Shown here in pieces: positions 53,490-60,869 of a DNA stretch of 64,000 bases. The translations under genes and the position numbers were made by a program. Origin of the DNA: Rhizobacter koreensis (GTDB lineage Bacteria > Pseudomonadota > Gammaproteobacteria > Burkholderiales > Burkholderiaceae_C). How positions within the stretch are numbered: the first letter of the stretch is position 1; each line of letters starts with the position of its first letter. The stretch lies in assembly GCF_013366375.1 (NCBI RefSeq), contig NZ_JABWMJ010000008.1:124001-188000 (forward strand), read 5' to 3'. The notes below the pieces were generated by a model. That model saw nothing but the letters and a program-made list of their open reading frames with translations. It made no database searches and had not been told where the DNA came from.

Positions 53490-54991
53490 GCCTTCGCTCC
53501 TTCACCCTGTTCGATCGCATCGAGCGCAACGCCCGCCTCCACGGGCAGCGCACGGCCTACAGAGCCGATGGTGTCCGCGTGACGCACGCCGAGTACGCCC
53601 AGCGTGTGCAACGGCTGTCCTGCGGCCTGGCCGCCGCCGGGGTGTCCACAGGCGACCGCATCGCCATTGTCGCCCACAACGGAGCGCTCTACCTGGACCT
53701 GTTCGGCGCCGCTGCGCGCCTGGGCGCCATCGTCGTGCCGGTGAACTGGCGCCTGGCGGCCGACGAGGTGGCCCATGTGCTGGCCGACACCGCGCCCCGG
53801 GTGGTGATCGCGGCGCCCGACCTCCTGGCGTCTTTGGCGAACGCCGATCTCTCCGCCATGCGCACCTTTTCCGCCGGGGTCGACGCGGCCGGCTGGCCGG
53901 CAGCGGCCACGCTGTACCGGGATGGCGCTGCGCCACCGCCGGCCGTCATCGACGACCCCGCCGGGCTGCTGATCGTCCACACCGCAGCTGTCGGCGGCAA
54001 GGCGCGTGGTGCCCTGCTGTCGCACCGCGGCCTGCTCGAGGGCGCGGCACGCGCCGCGCAGGGCTGGAGGCTGACGCCGCAGGACGTGCATGTGGGTGTG
54101 CTGCCGCTGTTCCACATCGCCGGGATCGCGATGTGGATGGCACTGCAGGCGGCCGGCGGCTCCACGATCGTGCTGCCGCGCTTCGACCCGAAGGCGGTGG
54201 TGGAGGCGATCGAGCGCGAAGGCGGCAGCGTGATGGGATCGTTCCCGCCCATGCTGGCCGGCGTGCTGGACGCGGCGGCGGCGGCCGGGTCGGCGCTGAA
54301 GGCGCTGCGTGTGGTCAGCGGACTGGAGTCGCCCGAGACGCTGGCGCGATTTGCCGCCGCTTGCCCGCACGCCGAGTTCTGGGTGGGCTACGGGCAGACC
54401 GAGACCTCGGGCTCGATCTCCACGGCGCGCCTGTCCGAACGCCCGGGCAGCGCCGGGCTTCCAGTGGACGGCCACGTCGTGGCCATCGTCGACGACGAAG
54501 ACCATCCGTTGCCCACTGGCGCCACCGGCGAGATCGTCGTGCGCGGGCCGATGGTGTTCCTGGGCTACTGGCAGCGCGACCCAGACAACGCGTTCACCTT
54601 GCGCAACGGCTGGCACCACACCGGCGACATGGGGCGCCTGGATGCCGACGGCTACCTCTGGTACATGGGGCGCTCGCCGGCCAAGGAACTGATCAAGCCG
54701 GGCGGCGAGAACGTCTATCCGGCCGAGGTGGAACGCACCCTGGCCGAGCACCCGGCGGTGGCCGCCGCGGTGGTGTTCGGCGTGCCCGACGCGCAGTGGG
54801 GCGAGGCGGTGAAGGCCGTCTGCGAGGCCACGCCGGGCACGAGCGTCGCGAGCGAGGCGCTGATCGAGTTCGTCGGCCAGCGCATCGCGCGCTACAAGAA
54901 GCCCAAGCACGTGGTCTTCGTCGAGCGGCTGCCGCGCACGGCCGCCGGCGCGATCGACCGGGCAGCCGTGAAGGCCGCGCACGGCGGCTGA
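53486..54991 (+). CDS. ANL-family acyl-CoA ligase-like protein with altered ATP loop and missing catalytic Lys
   Basis: 501 residues, GTG start overlapping the previous stop, AAGGAG 9 bases upstream. The overall ANL layout is kept: YGQTETSG, WHHTGDMGRLDADGY, and the hinge IKPGGENVYPAEVE. Two key motifs are changed. The ATP loop YTSGTTGxPKG is HTAAVGGKARG (165-175), and the C-terminal PRTxxGKIxR is PRTAAGAIDR, with Ala489 in place of the adenylation Lys. It may be inactive for adenylation, or may only perform thioesterification or another reaction. Third gene of the small operon with the transglutaminase-like protein and hydrolase. Confidence 0.87.
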   Translation: MSLRSFTLFDRIERNARLHGQRTAYRADGVRVTHAEYAQRVQRLSCGLAAAGVSTGDRIAIVAHNGALYLDLFGAAARLGAIVVPVNWRLAADEVAHVLADTAPRVVIAAPDLLASLANADLSAMRTFSAGVDAAGWPAAATLYRDGAAPPPAVIDDPAGLLIVHTAAVGGKARGALLSHRGLLEGAARAAQGWRLTPQDVHVGVLPLFHIAGIAMWMALQAAGGSTIVLPRFDPKAVVEAIEREGGSVMGSFPPMLAGVLDAAAAAGSALKALRVVSGLESPETLARFAAACPHAEFWVGYGQTETSGSISTARLSERPGSAGLPVDGHVVAIVDDEDHPLPTGATGEIVVRGPMVFLGYWQRDPDNAFTLRNGWHHTGDMGRLDADGYLWYMGRSPAKELIKPGGENVYPAEVERTLAEHPAVAAAVVFGVPDAQWGEAVKAVCEATPGTSVASEALIEFVGQRIARYKKPKHVVFVERLPRTAAGAIDRAAVKAAHGG

Positions 54992-55024
54992 GCGACGCTG
55001 CCGGCGCTCGGCTACCCGCCCCGC

Positions 55025-55846
55025 TCAGCCCGGCGTGCTCAGCCCGCCGTTGACGCTGAGCGTCTGCCCGGTGATCGCGTCCGACTCCGGCCCGGCAAAG
55101 AAGGCCGCCGCCTGCGCAATGTCGGCGCAATACACCGGGAACAGCATGCGCTTCTTCAACTGCTGCAGCATGCCGCGCTCGTGGCTCGCCAGCTCCGGCG
55201 AGGCGCCGCCCCAGCGCGGCTCGGCGTCTGCGATGTAGCTCATCGCCACCGCGTTGATGCGGATGCCGTCGCGGCCAAGTTCGCGCGCCAGCACGCGGCA
55301 CATCTGCATCATGCCGCCGGTGGCGCCACCGATGAACGACTCGCCCACCGTGGCCACGCGGCCGGCGTCGGTGCCGATGGCGACGATCTTGCCGTGCTGG
55401 GTGGCGCGCATGGCTGCCGCGGCCGCCTGGATGACGTGTGCGCGCGCCAGCCAGTGCGAGCGGATGTAGGTGTCGAAGTCCTCGCCGCTCATGTCCATGA
55501 ACAGCTTGAAGGCCAGCGAATCGCTGCTCGCGCCGGCGCCGCTGGCGGCCAGCACGTCCAGCCGGCCGTGGCGCTGCACGATGCCACCGACCAGCGCCTG
55601 CACGGCGGCGCGATCGGTCAGGTCGGCAGCAGCGAACTCGGCGCGCCCGCCGGCGGCGGCGATCTCGTCGGCCACCGCCTGACCGGCGGCAGCGTTGCGC
55701 CCGCTGACCACCACGTGGGCGCCGCGCCGCGCCAGCTCGAGCGCGATGGCGCGGCCGATGTACGCAGTGGCGCCGGTGACCAGTGCGATGGCGGCGGAGA
55801 GCGGAGGAGATGACCGGGGCGATTGCCGGGACGATGTGGACGTCAT
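55025..55846 (-). CDS. SDR-family protein lacking the catalytic Tyr and Lys
   Basis: 273 residues from the ATG at 55846. The Rossmann start TGATAYIG (24-31) and the C-terminal AITGQTLSVNGGLSTPG are normal SDR features. The NNAG motif is AASGAG (100-105), and the Ser...YxxxK catalytic set reads IGTDAGR...FIGGA (Phe171, Ala175). Canonical hydride transfer is therefore unlikely; it may bind cofactor or CoA ester without classical catalysis, or use other residues. Transcribed alone, divergent from the aldolase operon, with operator-like site 7 just upstream of its start. Confidence 0.83.
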   Translation of the reverse strand: MTSTSSRQSPRSSPPLSAAIALVTGATAYIGRAIALELARRGAHVVVSGRNAAAGQAVADEIAAAGGRAEFAAADLTDRAAVQALVGGIVQRHGRLDVLAASGAGASSDSLAFKLFMDMSGEDFDTYIRSHWLARAHVIQAAAAAMRATQHGKIVAIGTDAGRVATVGESFIGGATGGMMQMCRVLARELGRDGIRINAVAMSYIADAEPRWGGASPELASHERGMLQQLKKRMLFPVYCADIAQAAAFFAGPESDAITGQTLSVNGGLSTPG

Positions 55847-55854
55847 ACACTTCA

Positions 55855-55870
55855 ACCTAACAGTTGTTTG
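55855..55870 (-). promoter_or_regulatory. Operator-like site 7 of 7
   Basis: On the minus strand it reads CAAACAACTGTTAGGT; it differs from site 5 at only three positions in the central spacer. It lies 8 bases upstream of the degenerate SDR start and 32 bases upstream of the aldolase-like gene at 55903. No convincing -10 hexamer is seen next to this copy. Confidence 0.52.
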
Positions 55871-55902
55871 GCCGACGGCCATTGTGAAGGAGAGTCACGG
55901 TC

Positions 55903-57075
55903 ATGGGCAAACGTGAGGCGGTGATCGTCGGTGTGGCCGACCTGCCGTTGAAGGACGGTAAGGTGACGGCGTCGATGTCGGTGCTGCAGGCGCAGGCGCT
56001 GTGCGCGCGCGACGCGCTGGCCGACGCGGGCATTGCCATGCGCGAGGTGGACGGTTTGCTCACCGCCGGCATGTGGGGCGTGCCGGGCCCGGGCCAGCTG
56101 GCCACGGTGACGCTGTCGGAGTACCTCGGCATCGTGCCGCGCTTCGTCGATGGCACCAACATCGGCGGCTCGGCCTTCGAGGCGCATGTGGCGCATGCTG
56201 CCACGGCCCTCGAGGCTGGGCGCTGCGAGGTGGCGCTGATCACGTATGGCAGCCTGCAGCGCAGCGAGGCCAGCCGCAACCTCGCCGGTCGACCCTCCGT
56301 GCTGACCATGCAGTACGAAACGCCCTGGGGTATGCCCACGCCGGTGGGCGGCTACGCGCTGGCGGCCATGCGCCACATGCACGAGCACGGCACCACCTCG
56401 CAGCAACTGGCCGAGATCGCCGTGGCCACGCGGCAATGGGCGGCGCTGAACCCGGCCGCGACGATGCGCGGGCCGCTGTCGATCGACGACGTGCTGGCCA
56501 GTCCGATGATCTCGGACCCGCTGCACCTGCTCGACGCCTGCCTGGTCACCGACGGCGCCGGCGCCGTCGTGATGACCACCGCCGAGCACGCGCGCGCCAT
56601 CGGTCACCGCAAGCCGGTGCACGTGCGTGGCTATGGCGAGGCGCACACGCACTGGACCATCGCTGCGATGCCCGACCTCGCGCGCCTGACCGCCGCCGAG
56701 ATCGCCGGCCGCGAGGCCTTCGCGATGGCTGGCGTGCGGCCCGACGGCATCGACGTCGTCGAGGTCTACGACTCGTTCACGATCACCGTGCTGCTCACGC
56801 TCGAGGCGCTGGGCTTCTGCAATCGGGGCGAAGGCGGAGCCTTCGTGGCCAACCAGCGCACAGCGCCGGGCGGCGCGTTTCCGATGAACACCAACGGCGG
56901 AGGACTGTCGTATGCGCACCCGGGCATGTACGGCATCTTCCTGCTGATCGAGGCCGTTCGGCAACTGCGCGGCGAGTGCGGCCCGCGGCAGGTGCAGGAC
57001 GCCGCCACCGCGCTGGTGCACGGCACCGGCGGCACGCTCTCCAGCGGCGCCACCTGCATTCTTTCGACGCACTGA
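55903..57075 (+). CDS. Thiolase-fold retro-aldolase-like protein (Ltp2 type)
   Basis: 390 residues. The thiolase fold is clear (MGKREAVIVGVADLPLKDG; RGEGGAFVANQRTAPGGAFP), but the catalytic set is gone. The nucleophile Cys segment is TNIGGSAFEAH (86-95), the HDxF His is Tyr289 in EVYDSFTITVL, and only AHPG (338-341) keeps its His. Tyr337 and Tyr343 flank it. This pattern is that of Ltp2, the steroid side-chain aldolase, which works in complex with a DUF35 protein. A DUF35 gene follows by 16 bases. It is therefore likely a retro-aldolase cleaving a beta-hydroxyacyl-CoA at a branched carbon. Confidence 0.87.
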   Translation: MGKREAVIVGVADLPLKDGKVTASMSVLQAQALCARDALADAGIAMREVDGLLTAGMWGVPGPGQLATVTLSEYLGIVPRFVDGTNIGGSAFEAHVAHAATALEAGRCEVALITYGSLQRSEASRNLAGRPSVLTMQYETPWGMPTPVGGYALAAMRHMHEHGTTSQQLAEIAVATRQWAALNPAATMRGPLSIDDVLASPMISDPLHLLDACLVTDGAGAVVMTTAEHARAIGHRKPVHVRGYGEAHTHWTIAAMPDLARLTAAEIAGREAFAMAGVRPDGIDVVEVYDSFTITVLLTLEALGFCNRGEGGAFVANQRTAPGGAFPMNTNGGGLSYAHPGMYGIFLLIEAVRQLRGECGPRQVQDAATALVHGTGGTLSSGATCILSTH

Positions 57076-57091
57076 CATCGGACCACCTGCC

Positions 57092-57493
57092 ATGTACGAG
57101 AAGCCCCTGCCCGTCGTCGACCCCGAGAGCGCACCCTACTGGGCCGCGCTGAAGGAGCGCCGCCTGATCCTCAAGCGCTGCCGCGACTGCGGACGTCACC
57201 ACTTCTACCCGCGCGCGCTGTGTCCGCACTGCCACAGCGACGCTCTCGAGTGGTCCGACGCCCGTGGCACCGGCAGCATCTACAGCTACACGGTGGCGCG
57301 GCGCCCAGCCGGCCCGGCCTTCAAGGCCGACCCGCCCTACGTGGTGGCGGTGGTCGAACTCGACGAAGGCGCGCGCATGATGACCAACATCGTCACCGAC
57401 GACGTCGAGTCGGTGCGCATCGGCCAGCGCGTGGCGGTGGCCTTCGAGGCGGTCACCGACGAGATCACGCTGCCCAAGTTCAAGGCTGCCTGA
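57092..57493 (+). CDS. DUF35 / OB-fold zinc-ribbon protein (aldolase partner)
   Basis: 133 residues. The N-terminal zinc ribbon has Cys30, Cys33, Cys44 and Cys47 (LKRCRDCGR, LCPHCHS), followed by an OB fold (GTGSIYSYTVARRP; PPYVVAVVELDEGARMM). Such proteins bind thiolase-fold partners and present acyl-CoA. It lies 16 bases after the Ltp2-like gene, the same arrangement as Ltp2 and the DUF35 domain of ChsH2 in actinobacterial steroid degradation. Here the DUF35 is a free protein rather than fused to a MaoC domain, and the MaoC pair is 50 kb away. Confidence 0.9.
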   Translation: MYEKPLPVVDPESAPYWAALKERRLILKRCRDCGRHHFYPRALCPHCHSDALEWSDARGTGSIYSYTVARRPAGPAFKADPPYVVAVVELDEGARMMTNIVTDDVESVRIGQRVAVAFEAVTDEITLPKFKAA

Positions 57494-57508
57494 CCCGGCA
57501 GACCGGCC

Positions 57509-58744
57509 ATGGATTTCGAAGTCGACGCGGATACCCGGGCCATCGGCGAGGCGGTGCTGCGCTTCGTCGAGCGCGAAGTGCTGCCACTGGAGGACGAGCA
57601 CCGCGCGGTGCTCGCCAACGAACGCACGCTATTCCAGCCCGATGGCCGCTTCGTGCCCGAGCTGCTGGTGTTGCGACGGCGCATCCGCATGCGCTCGGCG
57701 GAACTGGGCTACTACAACCTGTTCGGTGCCGAGGCGCTGGGCGGCGCGGGGTTGGGTGCGCAGGCGATGGCGCACATCCAGGAGGTGCTGAACCACCGCT
57801 TCGGACCCGGCCGGCCGCTGATCCAGACCGTGGTGCTGCCATCGCCCTTCACCAATGGCCTGTCGCCGGTGCTGCGGCAGCTGGCGCCGGCCGCCTTCGC
57901 GCGCTATCGCGAGGGCATCGCCAGCGGCGACAAGACCCTGTGCTTCGGCCTGAGCGAACCCGATGCCGGCTCCGACGTGTTCGCAATGAAGACGCGCGCC
58001 GTACGCGACGGCGACCACTGGGTGCTGAGCGGCACCAAGCAGTGGATCACCAACTCGCCCTACGCCGACCACGCGATGATCTTCGCGCTGACCGACCCCG
58101 AGGCTGCGGCCCGCCACCAGGGTGGCGTGACCGGGTTCTTCATCGACACGAAGACGCCTGGCTTCTCGGTGCCGCGCCTGATCAACACCATGGGCCATCT
58201 GGGCGGTGACACCGGCGTCGTGGTGCTCGACGGCGTGCGCGTGCCCGACGACCACCGGCTGGGCGCCGTGGGCCGCGGCCTGGCGGTGGCGATGGACGGC
58301 GTGAACGCCGGCCGCATCGGCATGGCAGCCACCTGCCTGGGGCTGGCGCGCTGGGCGCTGGACCAGGCGCTCGCGTACGCCAAGGTGCGCAAGACGCAGG
58401 GCGTTCCCATCGCCGAGCATCAGGCGATCCAGTTCATGCTGGCCGACAGCGCGATGGACATCTACGCCGCCAAGTCGATGATCCAGAACTGCGCCTGGCG
58501 CATCGACCGAGGCGAAGCGGCCACCGCGCAGGTGAGCATGGTCAAGGCCTTCGCCACCGAGATGCTCGGTCGCGTGATGGATCGCAGCATCCAGGTGCAT
58601 GGCGCGATGGGCTTGACCAACGAGCTGCGCATCGAGGAGGGCTGGCGCTTCGCGCGTGTGATGCGCATCCCCGACGGCACGGCCGAGATCCAGCGGCGCA
58701 CCATCGCACGCCAGCTGCTGGGCGGGCGGGCAACGGATCTGTAG
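57509..58744 (+). CDS. Acyl-CoA dehydrogenase, CaiA/long N-terminus type with Asp at base position
   Basis: 411 residues, about 25 longer than usual because of an extended N-terminal helical region (EDEHRAVLANERTLFQPDGR). GLSEPDAGSDVFAMKTRAVR and SGTKQWITNSPYADH are intact. The C-terminus is MRIPDGTAEIQRRTIARQLL: Asp stands where the Glu of YEGT usually is, as in the ACAD at 1299, and helix G (VNAGRIGMAATCLG) offers no other Glu. Third gene of the aldolase operon, 15 bases after DUF35. It could prepare the enoyl-CoA that becomes the aldolase substrate after hydration (inference). Confidence 0.9.
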   Translation: MDFEVDADTRAIGEAVLRFVEREVLPLEDEHRAVLANERTLFQPDGRFVPELLVLRRRIRMRSAELGYYNLFGAEALGGAGLGAQAMAHIQEVLNHRFGPGRPLIQTVVLPSPFTNGLSPVLRQLAPAAFARYREGIASGDKTLCFGLSEPDAGSDVFAMKTRAVRDGDHWVLSGTKQWITNSPYADHAMIFALTDPEAAARHQGGVTGFFIDTKTPGFSVPRLINTMGHLGGDTGVVVLDGVRVPDDHRLGAVGRGLAVAMDGVNAGRIGMAATCLGLARWALDQALAYAKVRKTQGVPIAEHQAIQFMLADSAMDIYAAKSMIQNCAWRIDRGEAATAQVSMVKAFATEMLGRVMDRSIQVHGAMGLTNELRIEEGWRFARVMRIPDGTAEIQRRTIARQLLGGRATDL

Positions 58745-58778
58745 AACGCCGATACGGAGCTCTGGAGGCGAAGCGACG

Positions 58779-59621
58779 ATGGGGAAATCCGCGATGGAGA
58801 TCAGGCGCCTGGCCGGAGCCATCGGCGCCGAGGTGACTGGGCTCGATCTGCGCCGGCCCCTTGCAGCGGCGCAGACGGCCGAGCTGCGGCGCGTGTGGCT
58901 CGAGCACGGCGTGATCGTGCTGCCCGGCCAGATGCTGAGCAGCGACGAGTTCATGGCCTTCGCCGCCACCATCGGCACGCCGGTGGAGTATCCCTTCGTC
59001 AAGGGCCTCGACGGTTGGCCAACCATCATCGAAGTGAAGAAGCTCGAGCACGAGCGTGTCAACTTCGGCGGCGTCTGGCACAGCGACACCGCCTACCTGG
59101 AACAGCCGCCGATGGCCACGCTGTTGCTCGCGCGCGAGGTGCCGCCACACGGTGGCGACACCCTCTTCGCCAGCCAGACGGCGGCCTACGAAGCTCTGTC
59201 CGAGGGCATGCAACGGCTGCTGGCCGGTCTGCGCTGCGTCAACAGCTCGGCCAAGGCCGACACCTCGCGCACGCGCGAGGACCGTATCGCCGAAGCCGGC
59301 CGCAGCGAACGCCGCGTCTACGGCGCCGAACATCCGGCGGTGCGGCTGCACCCCGAGACGGGACGCCGCGCGCTGTACATGAACGTGGCGCACACTGTGC
59401 AGTTCGCTGGCCTGACCGAGGAGGAAAGCGCGCCGCTGCTGCGCTTCCTGCACGAGCACCAGCGCAAGGAGGAGTTCACCTGCCGCGTGCGCTGGGCGCC
59501 CGGCACGCTGGCCCTATGGGACAACCGCAGCACGCAGCATTACCCGATCAACGACTACCACGGGTTCCGCCGCGTGATGCACCGCATCACGCTGGCGGGT
59601 GACGTGCCGCGCGCCGTCTGA
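58779..59621 (+). CDS. TauD/TfdA-family 2-oxoglutarate/Fe(II) dioxygenase
   Basis: 280 residues. Iron ligands fit the HxD...H pattern: His and Asp in VWHSDTAYLEQPP, distal His in RRVMHRITLAGD, with nearby Arg for 2-oxoglutarate. The N-terminus RRLAGAIGAEVTGLDLRRPL is typical of the family. Members hydroxylate taurine, alkyl sulfates, phenoxyacetates or similar substrates, often releasing an oxidised fragment. It closes the Ltp2-like operon, 34 bases after the ACAD. Hydroxylation at a branched carbon before retro-aldol cleavage would make sense but is speculative. A second ATG is at 58794. Confidence 0.9.
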   Translation: MGKSAMEIRRLAGAIGAEVTGLDLRRPLAAAQTAELRRVWLEHGVIVLPGQMLSSDEFMAFAATIGTPVEYPFVKGLDGWPTIIEVKKLEHERVNFGGVWHSDTAYLEQPPMATLLLAREVPPHGGDTLFASQTAAYEALSEGMQRLLAGLRCVNSSAKADTSRTREDRIAEAGRSERRVYGAEHPAVRLHPETGRRALYMNVAHTVQFAGLTEEESAPLLRFLHEHQRKEEFTCRVRWAPGTLALWDNRSTQHYPINDYHGFRRVMHRITLAGDVPRAV

Positions 59622-59636
59622 CGGACCGCAGGTCCG
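59622..59636. terminator. Hairpin between convergent operons
   Basis: CGGACC-GCA-GGTCCG, a 6-bp perfect stem with 3-base loop directly after the dioxygenase stop and 7 bases before the end of the convergent hydrolase gene. No U-tract is present, so strength is uncertain. Confidence 0.4.
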
Positions 59637-59643
59637 CGAGGCA

Positions 59644-60432
59644 TCAGCGCTCGATGGCGATGCCCGCCGCGCTAGCGACGCGGGCCAGCGCCGCCAGCAC
59701 TTGGGCGCGCGCCCGGTGCTGCGGATCGTGGCCGACCGCAGGGATTGCCGTCAACTCCAGCGGCATGCGGCCGTGGTCCACCAGCAGCCGCGCGCTCGCA
59801 CGCCAGCCGTAGTCGTCATCCTGACCGAACAGCGCGGCCACCGGGCAGCGCACTTCGGCCACCTGTTTTGCCATGGACCACGCGACCGCGGCTTCGTCGG
59901 CCCAGGGCTCGTACCAGGCCCAGAACATCGCATCGGTCTTGTCGCCGTGGTGGCGAACGAGTTTCTCCCGCAGGCCGCCGTGCTCGAAGGCTTGGCGCGC
60001 CGAGGCCATGGCCCGCACCATCGGCAGGTCCAGCGCCACGGTGGGCGAGCAGGCGCAAACGCCACGCACCGCGTCAGGGTGGGCGGCGGCGGCGAGCAGG
60101 CCCATGGCGCCGCCATCGCTGTGGCCGAAGACCACGCTGTGCCGAATGCCGAAGTGGCGCAGCACCTCGGCAAACACAGGCCCCGATTCCTCGAAGCGAT
60201 AGGAGCGTTCGCGCCGACCGACGTAGGCCTCCGAGCCGCCGTAGCCCCAGCGGTCGTAGGACAGCACGGCCAGACCGCTCGCCCGGGCAATGGCCTCGGG
60301 CAGGTCCTTCCAGGTGCTCGTGCAGTCCAGGCCCCCGTGCATCATGACGATCACCGGCGCTTCACTGTCGATCCGGCCCCAGGCGGTCGCCGCCAGGCTG
60401 CGACCGCCGGCAACCAGGAGGTGCTGCTCCAT
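59644..60432 (-). CDS. Alpha/beta hydrolase
   Basis: 262 residues from the ATG at 60432. Oxyanion region MMHGGLDCTSTWKDL, nucleophile elbow VVFGHSDGGAMGL (GHSDGG), acidic residue in FGQDDDYGW and His in AVGHDPQ make a complete Ser-Asp-His set. The D/W-rich cap (DAMFWAWYEPWADEA) resembles haloperoxidase- or ester-hydrolase-type enzymes. Last gene of the AtuA operon, 14 bases after the MerR regulator. Together with the hydrolase at 52566 it gives two candidates for lactone or thioester hydrolysis. Confidence 0.87.
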   Translation of the reverse strand: MEQHLLVAGGRSLAATAWGRIDSEAPVIVMMHGGLDCTSTWKDLPEAIARASGLAVLSYDRWGYGGSEAYVGRRERSYRFEESGPVFAEVLRHFGIRHSVVFGHSDGGAMGLLAAAAHPDAVRGVCACSPTVALDLPMVRAMASARQAFEHGGLREKLVRHHGDKTDAMFWAWYEPWADEAAVAWSMAKQVAEVRCPVAALFGQDDDYGWRASARLLVDHGRMPLELTAIPAVGHDPQHRARAQVLAALARVASAAGIAIER

Positions 60433-60446
60433 GCGCGGCCCCTCGC

Positions 60447-60869
60447 TCAACACCGTTCTCCTGCCGCCAGCGCTGCCGATGCGGCATCGCGGATGACACG
60501 GAGCTCCGCAAGCATCGAACCAATCGCGTCGCGGCGGTGCTGCAACGAATCGACGAAGGCTTGCAGCCCGGTTCCGGGATCGGTGGGTGGGCCGGACGTC
60601 GGCTGACCCAACCCATGCAGTCCGATGCGGCACTCCTGCAAAGAGAACCCCAGGGCCTGGAAGCGTTGCAGCAGTTCCAGCGTCCGAAGCTCGGCCGCGC
60701 CATACACACGCGCACCGCCCATTCGCTGCGGCAGCACCAACCCCAGCGATTCGTAGTGCCGGATGGCGCGCAGCGTGATGCCGACGCGCCTGCAGGCCTC
60801 GGAGATGCCCAGCGGCGCGGATGCCTGCGCCTGCCCAGCCCGCTCGGCTCGATGTTTCGGCACGGCCAC
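60447..60869 (-). CDS. MerR-family transcriptional regulator
   Basis: 140 residues. A winged HTH at ~20-88: LGISEACRRVGITLRAIRHY, then ESLGLVLPQRMGGARVYG and the AELRTLELLQRFQALGFSL helix. The dimerisation helix follows (FVDSLQHRRDAIGSMLAELR). No Cys cluster for metal sensing (a single C-terminal Cys), so a small-molecule ligand is likely. LiuR, a MerR regulator of branched-chain acyl-CoA genes in proteobacteria, is a similar size and context, so it could sense an acyl-CoA; identity unproven. Starts one base before the upstream ACAD stop boundary (directly adjacent). It is the only regulator gene in the window. Confidence 0.9.
   Translation of the reverse strand: MAVPKHRAERAGQAQASAPLGISEACRRVGITLRAIRHYESLGLVLPQRMGGARVYGAAELRTLELLQRFQALGFSLQECRIGLHGLGQPTSGPPTDPGTGLQAFVDSLQHRRDAIGSMLAELRVIRDAASAALAAGERC

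Noticed and set aside
55903..57493. Steroid degradation cluster
   Set aside because: The Ltp2/DUF35, MaoC and paired-ACAD features resemble steroid side-chain genes, but no ring-degradation genes (KshAB, HsaC/TesB, KstD) are present. The features more likely reflect general chemistry for branched, bulky CoA esters.
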